NCBI RefSeq assembly: GCF_010974825.1 | Contig: NZ_JAAILA010000007.1 | Location: 248,001-312,000 of the forward strand | Origin: Aeromonas rivipollensis | GTDB taxonomy: Bacteria > Pseudomonadota > Gammaproteobacteria > Enterobacterales > Aeromonadaceae | Direction of reading: 5' to 3' | DNA: 64,000 bases | Shown: positions 53,708-64,000 of the stretch, in pieces | Numbering within the stretch: the stretch's first letter is position 1 | Layout: the number at the start of each line of letters is the position of its first letter | Notes under the pieces: model-generated | What the model was told of the DNA's origin: nothing | Database searches by the model: none | What the model saw: the letters and a program-made list of their open reading frames with translations, nothing else | Position numbers and translations under genes: made by a program

Positions 53708-53748
53708 AAACAGGGGATTCAGATTCCATCACAAACCTGTTTGTTGGT

Positions 53749-54175
53749 GGTGCAATGCGCTCTGCTTATTGCACCCTCCGACTACGCCCTGAGGTTATGG
53801 CGGGCACGGTTTTGGTTCCCCCTCTAATTCGCTGAGGAGAGACCGCTTGTCCAGGCCGCGAGACAGGATGTCGAGCAAGCGGCGCCGGGCCATGGATGGC
53901 CCGTCGGCGCGTGCCGTCGGACAAGCGGGTGAGCCGCAGGCACCCGACGTAAGTCGGGCGAATAAGCGGGGGTGGCCTTTCTTTTGGTGACTTTTCTTTG
54001 GCCACGCAAAGAAAAGTTACTCGCCCAAGCCCGAAGGGCGGGCGAAACCCCTTCGAGGCCAGCGGCCTCGCGTCCTGCACGGCGAAGCCGTGCCATCCAC
54101 AATTCCCTAAAGCTGCAAAGCGGACGATTACGCCTGACGGCTAATCGACCCTACGATTGCACGGCACAGCCGTGC
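53749..54175. repeat. mosaic of palindromic repeats downstream of the OLD gene
   Basis: In order: GGTGCAAT...ATTGCACC (53749-53775); CCGCTTGTCC (about 53848) with its complement near 53924; ACTTTTCTTTG / CAAAGAAAAGT around GGCCACG (53991-54018); GCACGGC-GAA-GCCGTGC (54077-54093); GCACGGC-ACA-GCCGTGC (54159-54175). These are intergenic element types seen in many proteobacteria. The region to thiH (54176-54260) holds nothing else I can support. Confidence 0.7.
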
Positions 54176-54260
54176 CTCTCACCACAGGCACGGAGTTTGG
54201 CCGAACTCCCCCTCACCGCCATGCAGAGCGGCAACCCAGCCAAGGGGGGCGTGGCCGCCC

Positions 54261-55517
54261 CTATCGGCCCAAGAAGGGTTCCCAGTCCTTAAACACCGGC
54301 TGCAACCCTGCCTGCCGCACGGCAGCGGCCACCTCCCCCAGGGGGCGGTCGTCGTGGATGGCGAACTGCTCCAGCTCCTCCTTGTCCCCTTCCGCATAGC
54401 CGCCGGGCTGGGTGCGCGATTCCGCCGACATCTGGGTGATGCCAAGGCGCAGGGCGCCGTTGCGAAACGCCGGGGATTCCCGGGTGGAGAGCGACAACTC
54501 CAGGGTCGGCGAGAAGAGGCGCCAGGCACAGATCAGCTGCACCAGCTGGCGGTCCGTCATGGTCACCTCGGGCTGCAGACCACCGGTGCAGGGGCGCAGC
54601 CGCGGGAAGGAGAGGGAATAGCGGCTCTGCCAGTGGTGACGCTCCATCCAGGCCAGATGCTCGGCGACGAAGTAGCTGTCGGCGCGCCAGTCCGGCGACA
54701 GGCCGATCAGCGCGCCCAGGCCAATCTTGTCGATACCGGCGCGCCCCAGCCGATCCGGGGTGGCGAGGCGCCACTCGATATCCTGCTTGTTGCCGCGCAG
54801 GTGATGGCGGGCGTAGGCCGGGGCGTGATAGGTCTCCTGGTAGACCATGACGGCATCGAGGCCTAAGGTTTTGAGCTCGGCGTATTCGGCCTGCGACAGG
54901 GGCTGCACCTCCATCGCCAGGGTGCTGAAGTGGCGGCGGATCCGCGGCAGTTGCTCACGAAAGTAGTCCATGCCCACCTTGGTCTCGTGCTCGCCGGTCA
55001 CCAGCAGCACGCTGTCGAAGCCGCGCGCCTTGAGGGCCAGGCACTCGCGCTCGATTTCCTCGCTATTCAAGGTCTTGCGCTTCAAGCGGTTGCTCATGGA
55101 GAAACCGCAATAGCTGCAATCGTTGGCGCACAGGTTCGACAGATAGAGGGGCACATAGAAACCCACCGTATTGCCGAAACGCTGGCGGGTGAGGCACTCC
55201 GCCAGCTCCGCCATCCGGGGCAGGAAGGGCTCGGCAGCCGGGGAGATCAGCGCCATAAAGTCCTGCAGGGTGCGGCGCGGATTGGCCAGCGCCCGCTCCA
55301 CGTCCAGGGCCGTCTTGGCGCGGATCTGCATGCCTACGTCGTCCCACTCCAGCTCGCGCCAGCGATCGATAAAGGAGGGGTCGGCTTCCTGCGCCCTCAC
55401 CCCCGACTCCCTCACCCCCAACCCCTCTCCCAAAGGGAGAGGGGGGCAAACACTTGGCTGAGCTTGTGGTACAGAACCTATAGCTGCAGCATCTATCACC
55501 TCTAAACCCAGGCTCAT
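54261..55517 (-). CDS. thiH: 2-iminoacetate synthase ThiH with repeat-derived N-terminal extension
   Basis: A radical-SAM enzyme that cleaves tyrosine to give dehydroglycine for the thiazole of thiamin. The CxxxCxxC cluster is in [11 protein letters not shown]. ThiH normally starts near the [12 protein letters not shown] segment. Here about 48 residues precede it, and residues 24-37 ([13 protein letters not shown]) are the translated product of a REP-type palindrome at 55394-55446. The ATG at 55515-55517 overlaps the thiG stop (ATGA), so this start is probably used. Whether the extra segment affects activity is unknown. Total 418 residues (E. coli about 377). Confidence 0.9.
   Translation of the reverse strand: MSLGLEVIDAAAIGSVPQAQPSVCPPLPLGEGLGVRESGVRAQEADPSFIDRWRELEWDDVGMQIRAKTALDVERALANPRRTLQDFMALISPAAEPFLPRMAELAECLTRQRFGNTVGFYVPLYLSNLCANDCSYCGFSMSNRLKRKTLNSEEIERECLALKARGFDSVLLVTGEHETKVGMDYFREQLPRIRRHFSTLAMEVQPLSQAEYAELKTLGLDAVMVYQETYHAPAYARHHLRGNKQDIEWRLATPDRLGRAGIDKIGLGALIGLSPDWRADSYFVAEHLAWMERHHWQSRYSLSFPRLRPCTGGLQPEVTMTDRQLVQLICAWRLFSPTLELSLSTRESPAFRNGALRLGITQMSAESRTQPGGYAEGDKEELEQFAIHDDRPLGEVAAAVRQAGLQPVFKDWEPFLGR
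55394..55446. repeat. REP-type palindrome inside the thiH coding sequence
   Basis: CCCCTCTCCC and GGGAGAGGGG around AAA (55422-55444), preceded by repeated CCCTCACCCCC arms. Same class as 25498 and 38075, here in frame within thiH. Confidence 0.8.
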
Positions 55518-56281
55518 AACGCCCCCAGAAAATCGGTCAGGGGGCTGGAGGCCTGGGCCTGGCTGCCGCGCGCCCCGAGGCCCGCCTCATAGGCGCTGCG
55601 ACCGGCCTCGCAGGCGAGCGCGAAGGCGCGGCCCATGGCGACCGGATCCCCGCTCACGGCAATGGCCGTGTTCACCAGCACGGCGTCGGCACCCAGTTCG
55701 AAGGCCGCCGCCGCGTGACTGGGGGCCCCGATCCCCGCATCCACAACCACGGGCACCCGGGCCTGCTCGACGATGATGGAGAGGAACTCCCGGGTCACCA
55801 GCCCCTGATTGGAGCCGATGGGAGCGCCGAGCGGCATGACGGCGGCGCAGCCCACCTCTTCGAGCCGCTTGCAGAGTACGGGATCGGCGCCGCAGTAGGG
55901 CAGCACCACGAAGCCCTCCTTCACCAGCTGTTCGGCGGCTTTCAGCGTTTCTATGGGATCCGGCAGCAGGTATTTGGGATCGGGGTGGATCTCGAGCTTG
56001 AGCCAGTTGGTGCCGAGCGCCTCCCGGGCCAGGTGGGCGGCAAACACCGCCTCGGCGGCTGTCTTGGCACCGGAGGTGTTGGGCAGCAGCTTGACCCCGA
56101 GGGCCAGCAGCGGAGTGAGGATGTCGTCGTGGCGCTTGCCGGGCTCGAGGCGCTTGATGGCCATGGTCACCAGTTGGGAGCCGCTCGCCGCTATGGCGGC
56201 GGCCATCAGCTCGGGGTGGGCAAACTTGCCGGTGCCGGTGAAGAGGCGCGATGAGAAGGTGTGATTGGCAATGGTCAGCAT
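55514..56281 (-). CDS. thiG: thiazole synthase ThiG
   Basis: A 255-residue TIM barrel that joins deoxyxylulose 5-phosphate, dehydroglycine and ThiS-thiocarboxylate. The Schiff-base Lys is in [32 protein letters not shown] is the phosphate site. It starts 1 base after thiS and overlaps thiH by four bases. An upstream in-frame ATG lies inside thiS and is not used. Confidence 0.95.
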   Translation of the reverse strand: MLTIANHTFSSRLFTGTGKFAHPELMAAAIAASGSQLVTMAIKRLEPGKRHDDILTPLLALGVKLLPNTSGAKTAAEAVFAAHLAREALGTNWLKLEIHPDPKYLLPDPIETLKAAEQLVKEGFVVLPYCGADPVLCKRLEEVGCAAVMPLGAPIGSNQGLVTREFLSIIVEQARVPVVVDAGIGAPSHAAAAFELGADAVLVNTAIAVSGDPVAMGRAFALACEAGRSAYEAGLGARGSQAQASSPLTDFLGAL

Positions 56282-56282
56282 C

Positions 56283-56483
56283 TCAGCCTCCGGCGATGGC
56301 AGTGAAAAGGTGGATCTCGTCCCCGTCATTGAGGCGGGTCTCTGGCCAGCGGCTGCGGGGCAGCACGGCGCCATTGAGGGCCACCGCCACCCCCTGGGGG
56401 GCAATCTCCTGCACCACCAGCAGCTCGGTCAGGCGCTGGCCGGTGGACAGCGTCAGCTCGATATCGTTCAATCGAATATTCAT
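56283..56483 (-). CDS. thiS: sulfur carrier protein ThiS
   Basis: A 66-residue ubiquitin-like protein ending in the required GG (FTAIAGG). ThiF adenylates the end and a thiocarboxylate is formed for ThiG. It overlaps thiF by four bases. Confidence 0.95.
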   Translation of the reverse strand: MNIRLNDIELTLSTGQRLTELLVVQEIAPQGVAVALNGAVLPRSRWPETRLNDGDEIHLFTAIAGG

Positions 56484-57242
56484 TGGTCATCCTTATGGCT
56501 GCCACACACCGGGCAAGCGGGATCGGGGGGCAACTGCAGGCACTGCCACTCATGGGCCAGGGCATCGAAGCGGCGCAGGGTGCCCGCCACCGGGCTGGGG
56601 CGCCCGAGCAGCAGTTTCAGTGCCTCCAGCGCCTGCAGGGAACCCATCACTCCCACCAGCGGGCCTGTGACGCCGCTGCTCTGGCAGCTCTCCTTTATCT
56701 CGGTGTCCGCCGGGTAGAGACAGGCGTAGCAGGCATGTTCAGGCGCGCTTCGCACCATCAGTTGCCCTTGCCAGCCGACGGCGGCGGCGGAGATCCAGGG
56801 TTTCCCCTGGGCCACGCAGGCGGCGTTGATGGCATGGCGGCTGGCCAGGTTGTCGCAGCAGTCGATCACCAGATCCACCTCGGCCACGAAGGCTGGCAGG
56901 CTATGGGCGTCGAGACGCTGGTTGATGGCGATCAGCTCGACGTGGGGGTTGTGAGCCGCCAACCGCTCCCGTGCCAGCTCGGCCTTGGATCGGCGCAGCC
57001 CCTCCCCATCGAACAGGATCTGGCGCGGCAGGTTGCTGGAATCGACCGTGTCGCCATCGGCCAGCCACAAGGTGCCCACACCGGCTCCGGCGAGATAGAG
57101 GGCAAGCGGCGAGCCGAGGCCGCCGAGGCCGACGATCAGCACCGACTTGGCTTTCAGCCGCACCTGCCCCTCTTCCCCTATCTCGGCCAGCATCAGCTGC
57201 CTGCCGTAGCGCAGATACTCTTCGTCACGAAGAGACGCCTCG

Positions 57243-57253
<11 letters not shown>
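56480..57253 (-). CDS. thiF: adenylyltransferase ThiF
   Basis: A 257-residue E1-like protein that activates Thi[21 protein letters not shown] is the ATP site, and the zinc cysteines are in ACYACLYP and CPVCGSH. It overlaps the preceding thiDE by 11 bases and thiS by four. Confidence 0.95.
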
Positions 57254-60820
<3,567 letters not shown>

Positions 60821-61069
60821 TTATGGGTGTTTGCTTGTCTGGAGTTCGAGGAGAAGTGATGAACTTGCGGTCTGGGTGCGCTCTCAGGAGGGAGCGAGCG
60901 CGGGATGGATCATCCCTGCTCTGCCGTCCCGTCCCCCTTGTGGGGACATTCGCCGCCCTGACGGGCAAGCGGCGGGACGATCTCCCTCCTGTGCGCCAGC
61001 CCTTGCCCGGGGGCTCCCCTCAAGGCAAGGGGGAAGTGGCTACTCCCCCGGCGCGGCAACTCGCAAGTT

Positions 61070-61166
61070 ACCCTTGTTTCCCTTCGCAGGTCTTAACCTG
61101 ATCAGGTTCCACGGATCCCGAATTAACGGTCTCAGCTTTGCGTCGTTCGACGGTCAGCACTCCGAC
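61070..61166 (-). promoter_or_regulatory. TPP riboswitch (THI element)
   Basis: The conserved core is read on the minus strand: GGAGTGC at the 5' side, the GCTGAGA box, then ACCTGATCAGGTTAAGACCTG and GCGAAGGGAA closing the aptamer. It precedes thiC. About 280 bases of leader lie between it and the start codon, with no clear T-tract hairpin; control may act on translation or Rho termination. Confidence 0.93.
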
Positions 61167-61177
61167 AAGATGGCGCC

Positions 61178-61205
61178 AGTATATACGGCCTATCTTTTAA
61201 CTCAA
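61178..61205 (-). promoter_or_regulatory. sigma-70 promoter of the thi operon
   Basis: TTGAGT (-35) and TATACT (-10) on the minus strand are 16 bases apart and end about 12 bases before the riboswitch. Confidence 0.65.
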
Positions 61206-61261
61206 CCATGATTTTTTCACTACAATGAACCTTGTTCATTAACATAGGGATGATGTTTATT

Positions 61262-62794
61262 ATGAACCACAAAAAGACACTTATTCTTGGCATGTGCTGC
61301 TTCGGCTTATATGGATGCGACAGTAGCAATGACAGCAAGACTCTGGCTGAGCAATCTGCTTATGACCCTGCAACACAGGTTATTGAAGATGATCAGCATA
61401 CATCAGTGTTTATTTCGGCATTAAATATGAATGGACTGGATACTGGCAAGATAAAAAACATCTCCTTCCATATAAGGACAAAAGATGGCAATTTTGCCAA
61501 GCCAGTCTCTGCCACATATGATTGGAGCTATCTATCCAACAATGGACTATTTGACGCTACAAATAACAGTGTCCAAGTTCCGATATTTGGCCTCTACAAC
61601 AACTACCTGAATCAGCTCACGATAGACATTCAGTATATCGATGACAGCATCTACTCATTTCAGAAGGTGATCCCTGCGGCCACCTATGTTGATAGTGCGG
61701 GTATTTATGACAACGTTGGCATCAGCATCAAGCCCACCGTCACACCGAGTTACAGTTATTTTTATCTGAAAGGGGTACTGAAATCTCCGATCATAATGGA
61801 TGTCGATGGTGAGGTCCGTTGGGATGCAAACATTAAAAGAGCATCAGGCTCATCTGCTTTTATAAACAATGCATTCTGGACAGGGACTATCAAAGGTACA
61901 GCCACCGCCATTGATGTACTGTCTCTATATGGAAAGTCTGATGTCTTGCACATCAATGGTACAGCAATGGGTAGCGATGCTTATTTTCATCATAATATAG
62001 ATTTTGGTAAACAAGGTATATTGATTGAACTCGATGGCACAACTGACGGTGTGTTAAAAATAGAGTCATTCTTAAGTGAAATAGACGAGTCAGGCAATGT
62101 GATTAAAGAGTGGGATCTCGGCAAGATATTTTCTGAATATATGGTGCAGGAGGGGGATGACCCCAGCAACTTTGTTAGAAACGGGGTGGACTGGTTCCAT
62201 ATGAACGCAGCTACTTATGATCCAGCCGATGACACCTTGCTGGTCTCCAGCCGTGAAAACTTCGTGGTAAAACTGGATTACAACACAGGGAAAATCATCT
62301 GGTTACTGGGAGATGAAACTAAACACTGGTACTCCTACCCTTCTCTACAAAAGTTGGCCTTGTCACTCTCCTCAGGGCAAGTGCCTATAGGGCAGCATGC
62401 TGTATCTATCACCAAAGAAGGGAAATTGATGCTGTTCAACAACGGGCTGAAGAGTTTCAATCATCCCTCTGGCACCCCTGCTGGCATCGACCTCGCAACC
62501 AGCCAGACAGCCATCTTCGATATTGATAGTCATAACAAAACTGGCCAGATGATTTGGAGTTTTGACGATGGTATTTATTCGGATATCTGCTCGAGCATCT
62601 ATCAGGACCAGTTATCTGACCAAGGGGACTTTCTGATCAACTACGCCGCCGCCGACAGCAGAACCCGCCTCATCATTCAGGGGGTCAGCAATGATAAACA
62701 GAAACTGTTCGAGTTTACCTACCCAAGCCCAACCCCCTGCGCCACCTCATGGAACGCGATCCAGATTCCGCTCGAGAACATTCACTTCCAATAG
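61262..62794 (+). CDS. aryl-sulfate sulfotransferase-like lipoprotein
   Basis: A 510-residue protein with a lipoprotein signal (CCFGLYGC; Cys19). Residues 40-190 form the N-terminal Ig-like domain; residues 200-500 the beta-propeller of the AssT family. Conserved residues seen: DWFHMNAATYDP (His), SSRENFVVKLD (Arg), GQHAVSITKEG (His, the proposed sulfo-transfer residue). AssT moves sulfate between phenols without PAPS. GC about 43%, well below the neighbours, implies transfer. No dsbL/dsbI pair is adjacent. ATG 61262 gives the best signal; 61250 and 61253 are alternatives. Confidence 0.82.
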   Translation: MNHKKTLILGMCCFGLYGCDSSNDSKTLAEQSAYDPATQVIEDDQHTSVFISALNMNGLDTGKIKNISFHIRTKDGNFAKPVSATYDWSYLSNNGLFDATNNSVQVPIFGLYNNYLNQLTIDIQYIDDSIYSFQKVIPAATYVDSAGIYDNVGISIKPTVTPSYSYFYLKGVLKSPIIMDVDGEVRWDANIKRASGSSAFINNAFWTGTIKGTATAIDVLSLYGKSDVLHINGTAMGSDAYFHHNIDFGKQGILIELDGTTDGVLKIESFLSEIDESGNVIKEWDLGKIFSEYMVQEGDDPSNFVRNGVDWFHMNAATYDPADDTLLVSSRENFVVKLDYNTGKIIWLLGDETKHWYSYPSLQKLALSLSSGQVPIGQHAVSITKEGKLMLFNNGLKSFNHPSGTPAGIDLATSQTAIFDIDSHNKTGQMIWSFDDGIYSDICSSIYQDQLSDQGDFLINYAAADSRTRLIIQGVSNDKQKLFEFTYPSPTPCATSWNAIQIPLENIHFQ

Positions 62795-62800
62795 ACAGCA

Positions 62801-62826
62801 AGCTAGCGCCACCCGTGGCGCTAGCT
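62801..62826. terminator. hairpin after the arylsulfotransferase gene
   Basis: AGCTAGCGCCAC pairs with GTGGCGCTAGCT almost perfectly. No T-tract follows, so the role is uncertain. Confidence 0.5.
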
Positions 62827-62828
62827 CC

Positions 62829-63314
62829 CTAGTCATCCTCCGGGTTGGGGATCAGGATCTCGGTCAGACGGCCCTCATCATCCCGGCTCAGCACCAGCCT
62901 GCGGCCCGGTTGCAGATCGGCGAGGCTGCCGTTCACCCAGCGGGTGCCTGCATCAAACACCAGCACACCCAGTTGCTGCATCAGCAGGCTCTCTCCTGCG
63001 GTGGCGACCAGCCTGTCATCCGCCCGCAACCACTGGCTGCTCTGGGCCGGATCCGGCGCTGTGGCGAGCACCCGGATCTGCTCGGCCACGCCGTACCGGC
63101 TCTGGATGGCGAGGTGCATGCCGGGCCTGAGATCATCAAACTGCGCCGCTCCGACCAGGGCGGCGCTGCCGAGCTCGAGCTCGGCCCCCTGAAATTGCAG
63201 GCGGAGGCCATCGTTGTGCTCCAGCTCCACCAGCCAGAGTTCGGGCTCGTCGGCAAGGGCGTGAAAGGAGAGCAGCAGGAACAATGCGGTTCTAGTCATA
63301 GCAAGCAGGCCCAT
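62829..63314 (-). CDS. secreted hypothetical protein with OB-like modules
   Basis: A 161-residue protein with a signal peptide (ALFLLLSFHALA), then two beta-rich modules (PELWLVELEHNDGLRLQFQG; TLWQ-type second half with VLVFDAGTRWVNGSLADLQPG). It looks like the DUF5666-type proteins at 5032 and 63385. ATG 63314 and 63299 are both possible starts. Confidence 0.65.
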   Translation of the reverse strand: MGLLAMTRTALFLLLSFHALADEPELWLVELEHNDGLRLQFQGAELELGSAALVGAAQFDDLRPGMHLAIQSRYGVAEQIRVLATAPDPAQSSQWLRADDRLVATAGESLLMQQLGVLVFDAGTRWVNGSLADLQPGRRLVLSRDDEGRLTEILIPNPEDD

Positions 63315-63384
63315 GGTCAACCCAGCGAGGAGGTTTAACTATGGGCCTGGACGGGCAATTTTTCCGGTTCACTGGTGCGGCGGC

Positions 63385-63801
63385 TCAGTCGTCCTCCCGA
63401 CAGCGGCTCAGACGCATGCCGTCGAAGCGGCACTCCAGCTCCAGCCAGCGCCCCTCGAAGGGGGCCAGGCTGTCGTCCGAGGTGACATAACCCCAGATCC
63501 GCCCCTGCTCCACAGGCCCTTCCAGCTCCATCTCATGCTTTTCTTCCAACGGCTCCACCTCGCGGACCAGCCGCCTGTCTCCCTCGATCACCCCTTCCAG
63601 ATCGACCCAGGTGCCGCCGAGATCGTCTTCGTCCAGACCGTCCTTGAAGCGGGTCTGCTCATCGATCACGAAGGGAATGCCGTTGACCATCAACTGGCCC
63701 AGTTGCCAGCTGGTGCGGCCGGTCAGCTTGAACTCGGCCGCCTGCACCAGACCAAAGGGCAATAAAATCAATAGCCAGAGGGCGCAGAGAGACTTCTTCA
63801 T
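63385..63801 (-). CDS. secreted DUF5666-like protein
   Basis: A 138-residue protein with a signal peptide (WLLILLPFGLVQA). The mature part is a beta-rich module: FKLTGRTSWQLGQLMVNGIP, then TWVDLEGVIEGDRRLVREVE. It ends with two Cys (LECRF, RCRE). Divergent from a response regulator gene 90 bases away and upstream of the paralog at 62829. It may be a small periplasmic sensor or modulator; that is inference. Confidence 0.68.
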   Translation of the reverse strand: MKKSLCALWLLILLPFGLVQAAEFKLTGRTSWQLGQLMVNGIPFVIDEQTRFKDGLDEDDLGGTWVDLEGVIEGDRRLVREVEPLEEKHEMELEGPVEQGRIWGYVTSDDSLAPFEGRWLELECRFDGMRLSRCREDD

Positions 63802-63891
63802 CGGGGATCCTCGGGGTTACACTGGCACACAGGATGTCTCATCCGGTGTGAAATGGCCGTGAAATCTCGGCCCAAACCAGGAGATCAGAGC

Positions 63892-64000
63892 ATGAAAATA
63901 CTGGTGGTGGAAGACAGTCCCCAGGTGGCTGAGACCGTCATGGATTATCTGGAGCTGGCCGGGCACAGGGTGGACTGCGCCTATCACGGCCAGGCCGCCC
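63892..64000 (+). CDS. response regulator, 5' part only
   Basis: The first 36 codons of a CheY-like receiver: MKILVVEDSPQVAETVMDYL then GHRVDCAYHGQAA. The acidic pair is at VEDS. The phosphorylation site and any output domain lie beyond the window. AGGAG lies 9 bases before the ATG. The divergent secreted proteins could be its targets. Confidence 0.85.
   Translation, partial: MKILVVEDSPQVAETVMDYLELAGHRVDCAYHGQAA

Noticed and set aside
53766-54102. Small basic frames in the repeat region
   Set aside because: They translate palindromic repeat elements (for example the WPRKEK peptide) seen in many genomes as false genes.

Overview
The window is a GC-rich (about 60-65%) chromosomal segment of a gammaproteobacterium, and the gene content and protein sequences point to Aeromonas. 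Supporting marks are the lysA-dapF-DUF484-xerC-yigB block, class I adenylate cyclase next to cyaY and hemCDXY, MetJ-type boxes before metA, a TPP-riboswitch-led thiC operon, an LpoB lipoprotein and a Vat-type acyltransferase. I saw no rRNA, tRNA, CRISPR array, transposase or prophage. Both window edges cut genes: sgrR at the left and a response regulator at the right.

Layout. 1-7.9 kb: sgrR (partial), a small divergent gene, metY, a glutathione S-transferase, a YqhD-type alcohol dehydrogenase, a tandem intergenic repeat, a secreted protein, ydfG, and small hypotheticals. 8.1-15.6 kb: a RimK-like ATP-grasp protein, MgtC-like protein, lipoprotein alpha-amylase, DUF2442 protein, LTA-synthase-like sulfatase, Lrp-type regulator and a dual-specificity phosphatase. 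15.6-24.6 kb: metA, HD-GYP, CinA-like, DUF457, FapA-like, yidA, a PuuD-like hydrolase and a lipoprotein. 24.7-30.0 kb: the minus-strand block lptM-lysA-dapF-DUF484-xerC-yigB. 30.0-38.0 kb: cyaY plus an esterase, cyaA, then hemCDXY. 38.1-51.6 kb: glpX, a porin, a Fur-box-preceded TonB receptor, acyltransferase, HxlR/YdhR pair, diguanylate cyclase, lpoB and a Vat-like gene. 51.6-54.2 kb: an AT-rich island with a stand-alone OLD-family nuclease, then a mosaic of palindromic repeats. 54.3-61.2 kb: thiC-thiDE-thiF-thiS-thiG-thiH under a TPP riboswitch. 61.3-64.0 kb: a lower-GC arylsulfotransferase lipoprotein, two small secreted proteins and the start of a response regulator.

The most unusual signal is a recurrent scar. 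At five loci (yqhD, metA, puuD/lipoprotein, xerC, dapF) a second, truncated copy of a gene end lies beside the intact gene. Most differences between copy and gene are at third codon positions. That suggests the fragments are remnants of other alleles (recombination or gene-replacement scars) rather than decayed simple duplications. dapF is flanked on both sides, as if an intact dapF sat inside a split older dapF. A related mark is a REP-type palindrome in frame within the 5' end of thiH.

Functionally the window covers sulfur amino acid synthesis (metA, metY), lysine/DAP synthesis (dapF, lysA), haem and iron handling (hemCDXY, cyaY, TonB receptor), thiamin synthesis, second-messenger metabolism (cyaA, GGDEF, HD-GYP), envelope proteins (lpoB, lptM, porin, sulfatase), and one candidate defence gene (OLD).
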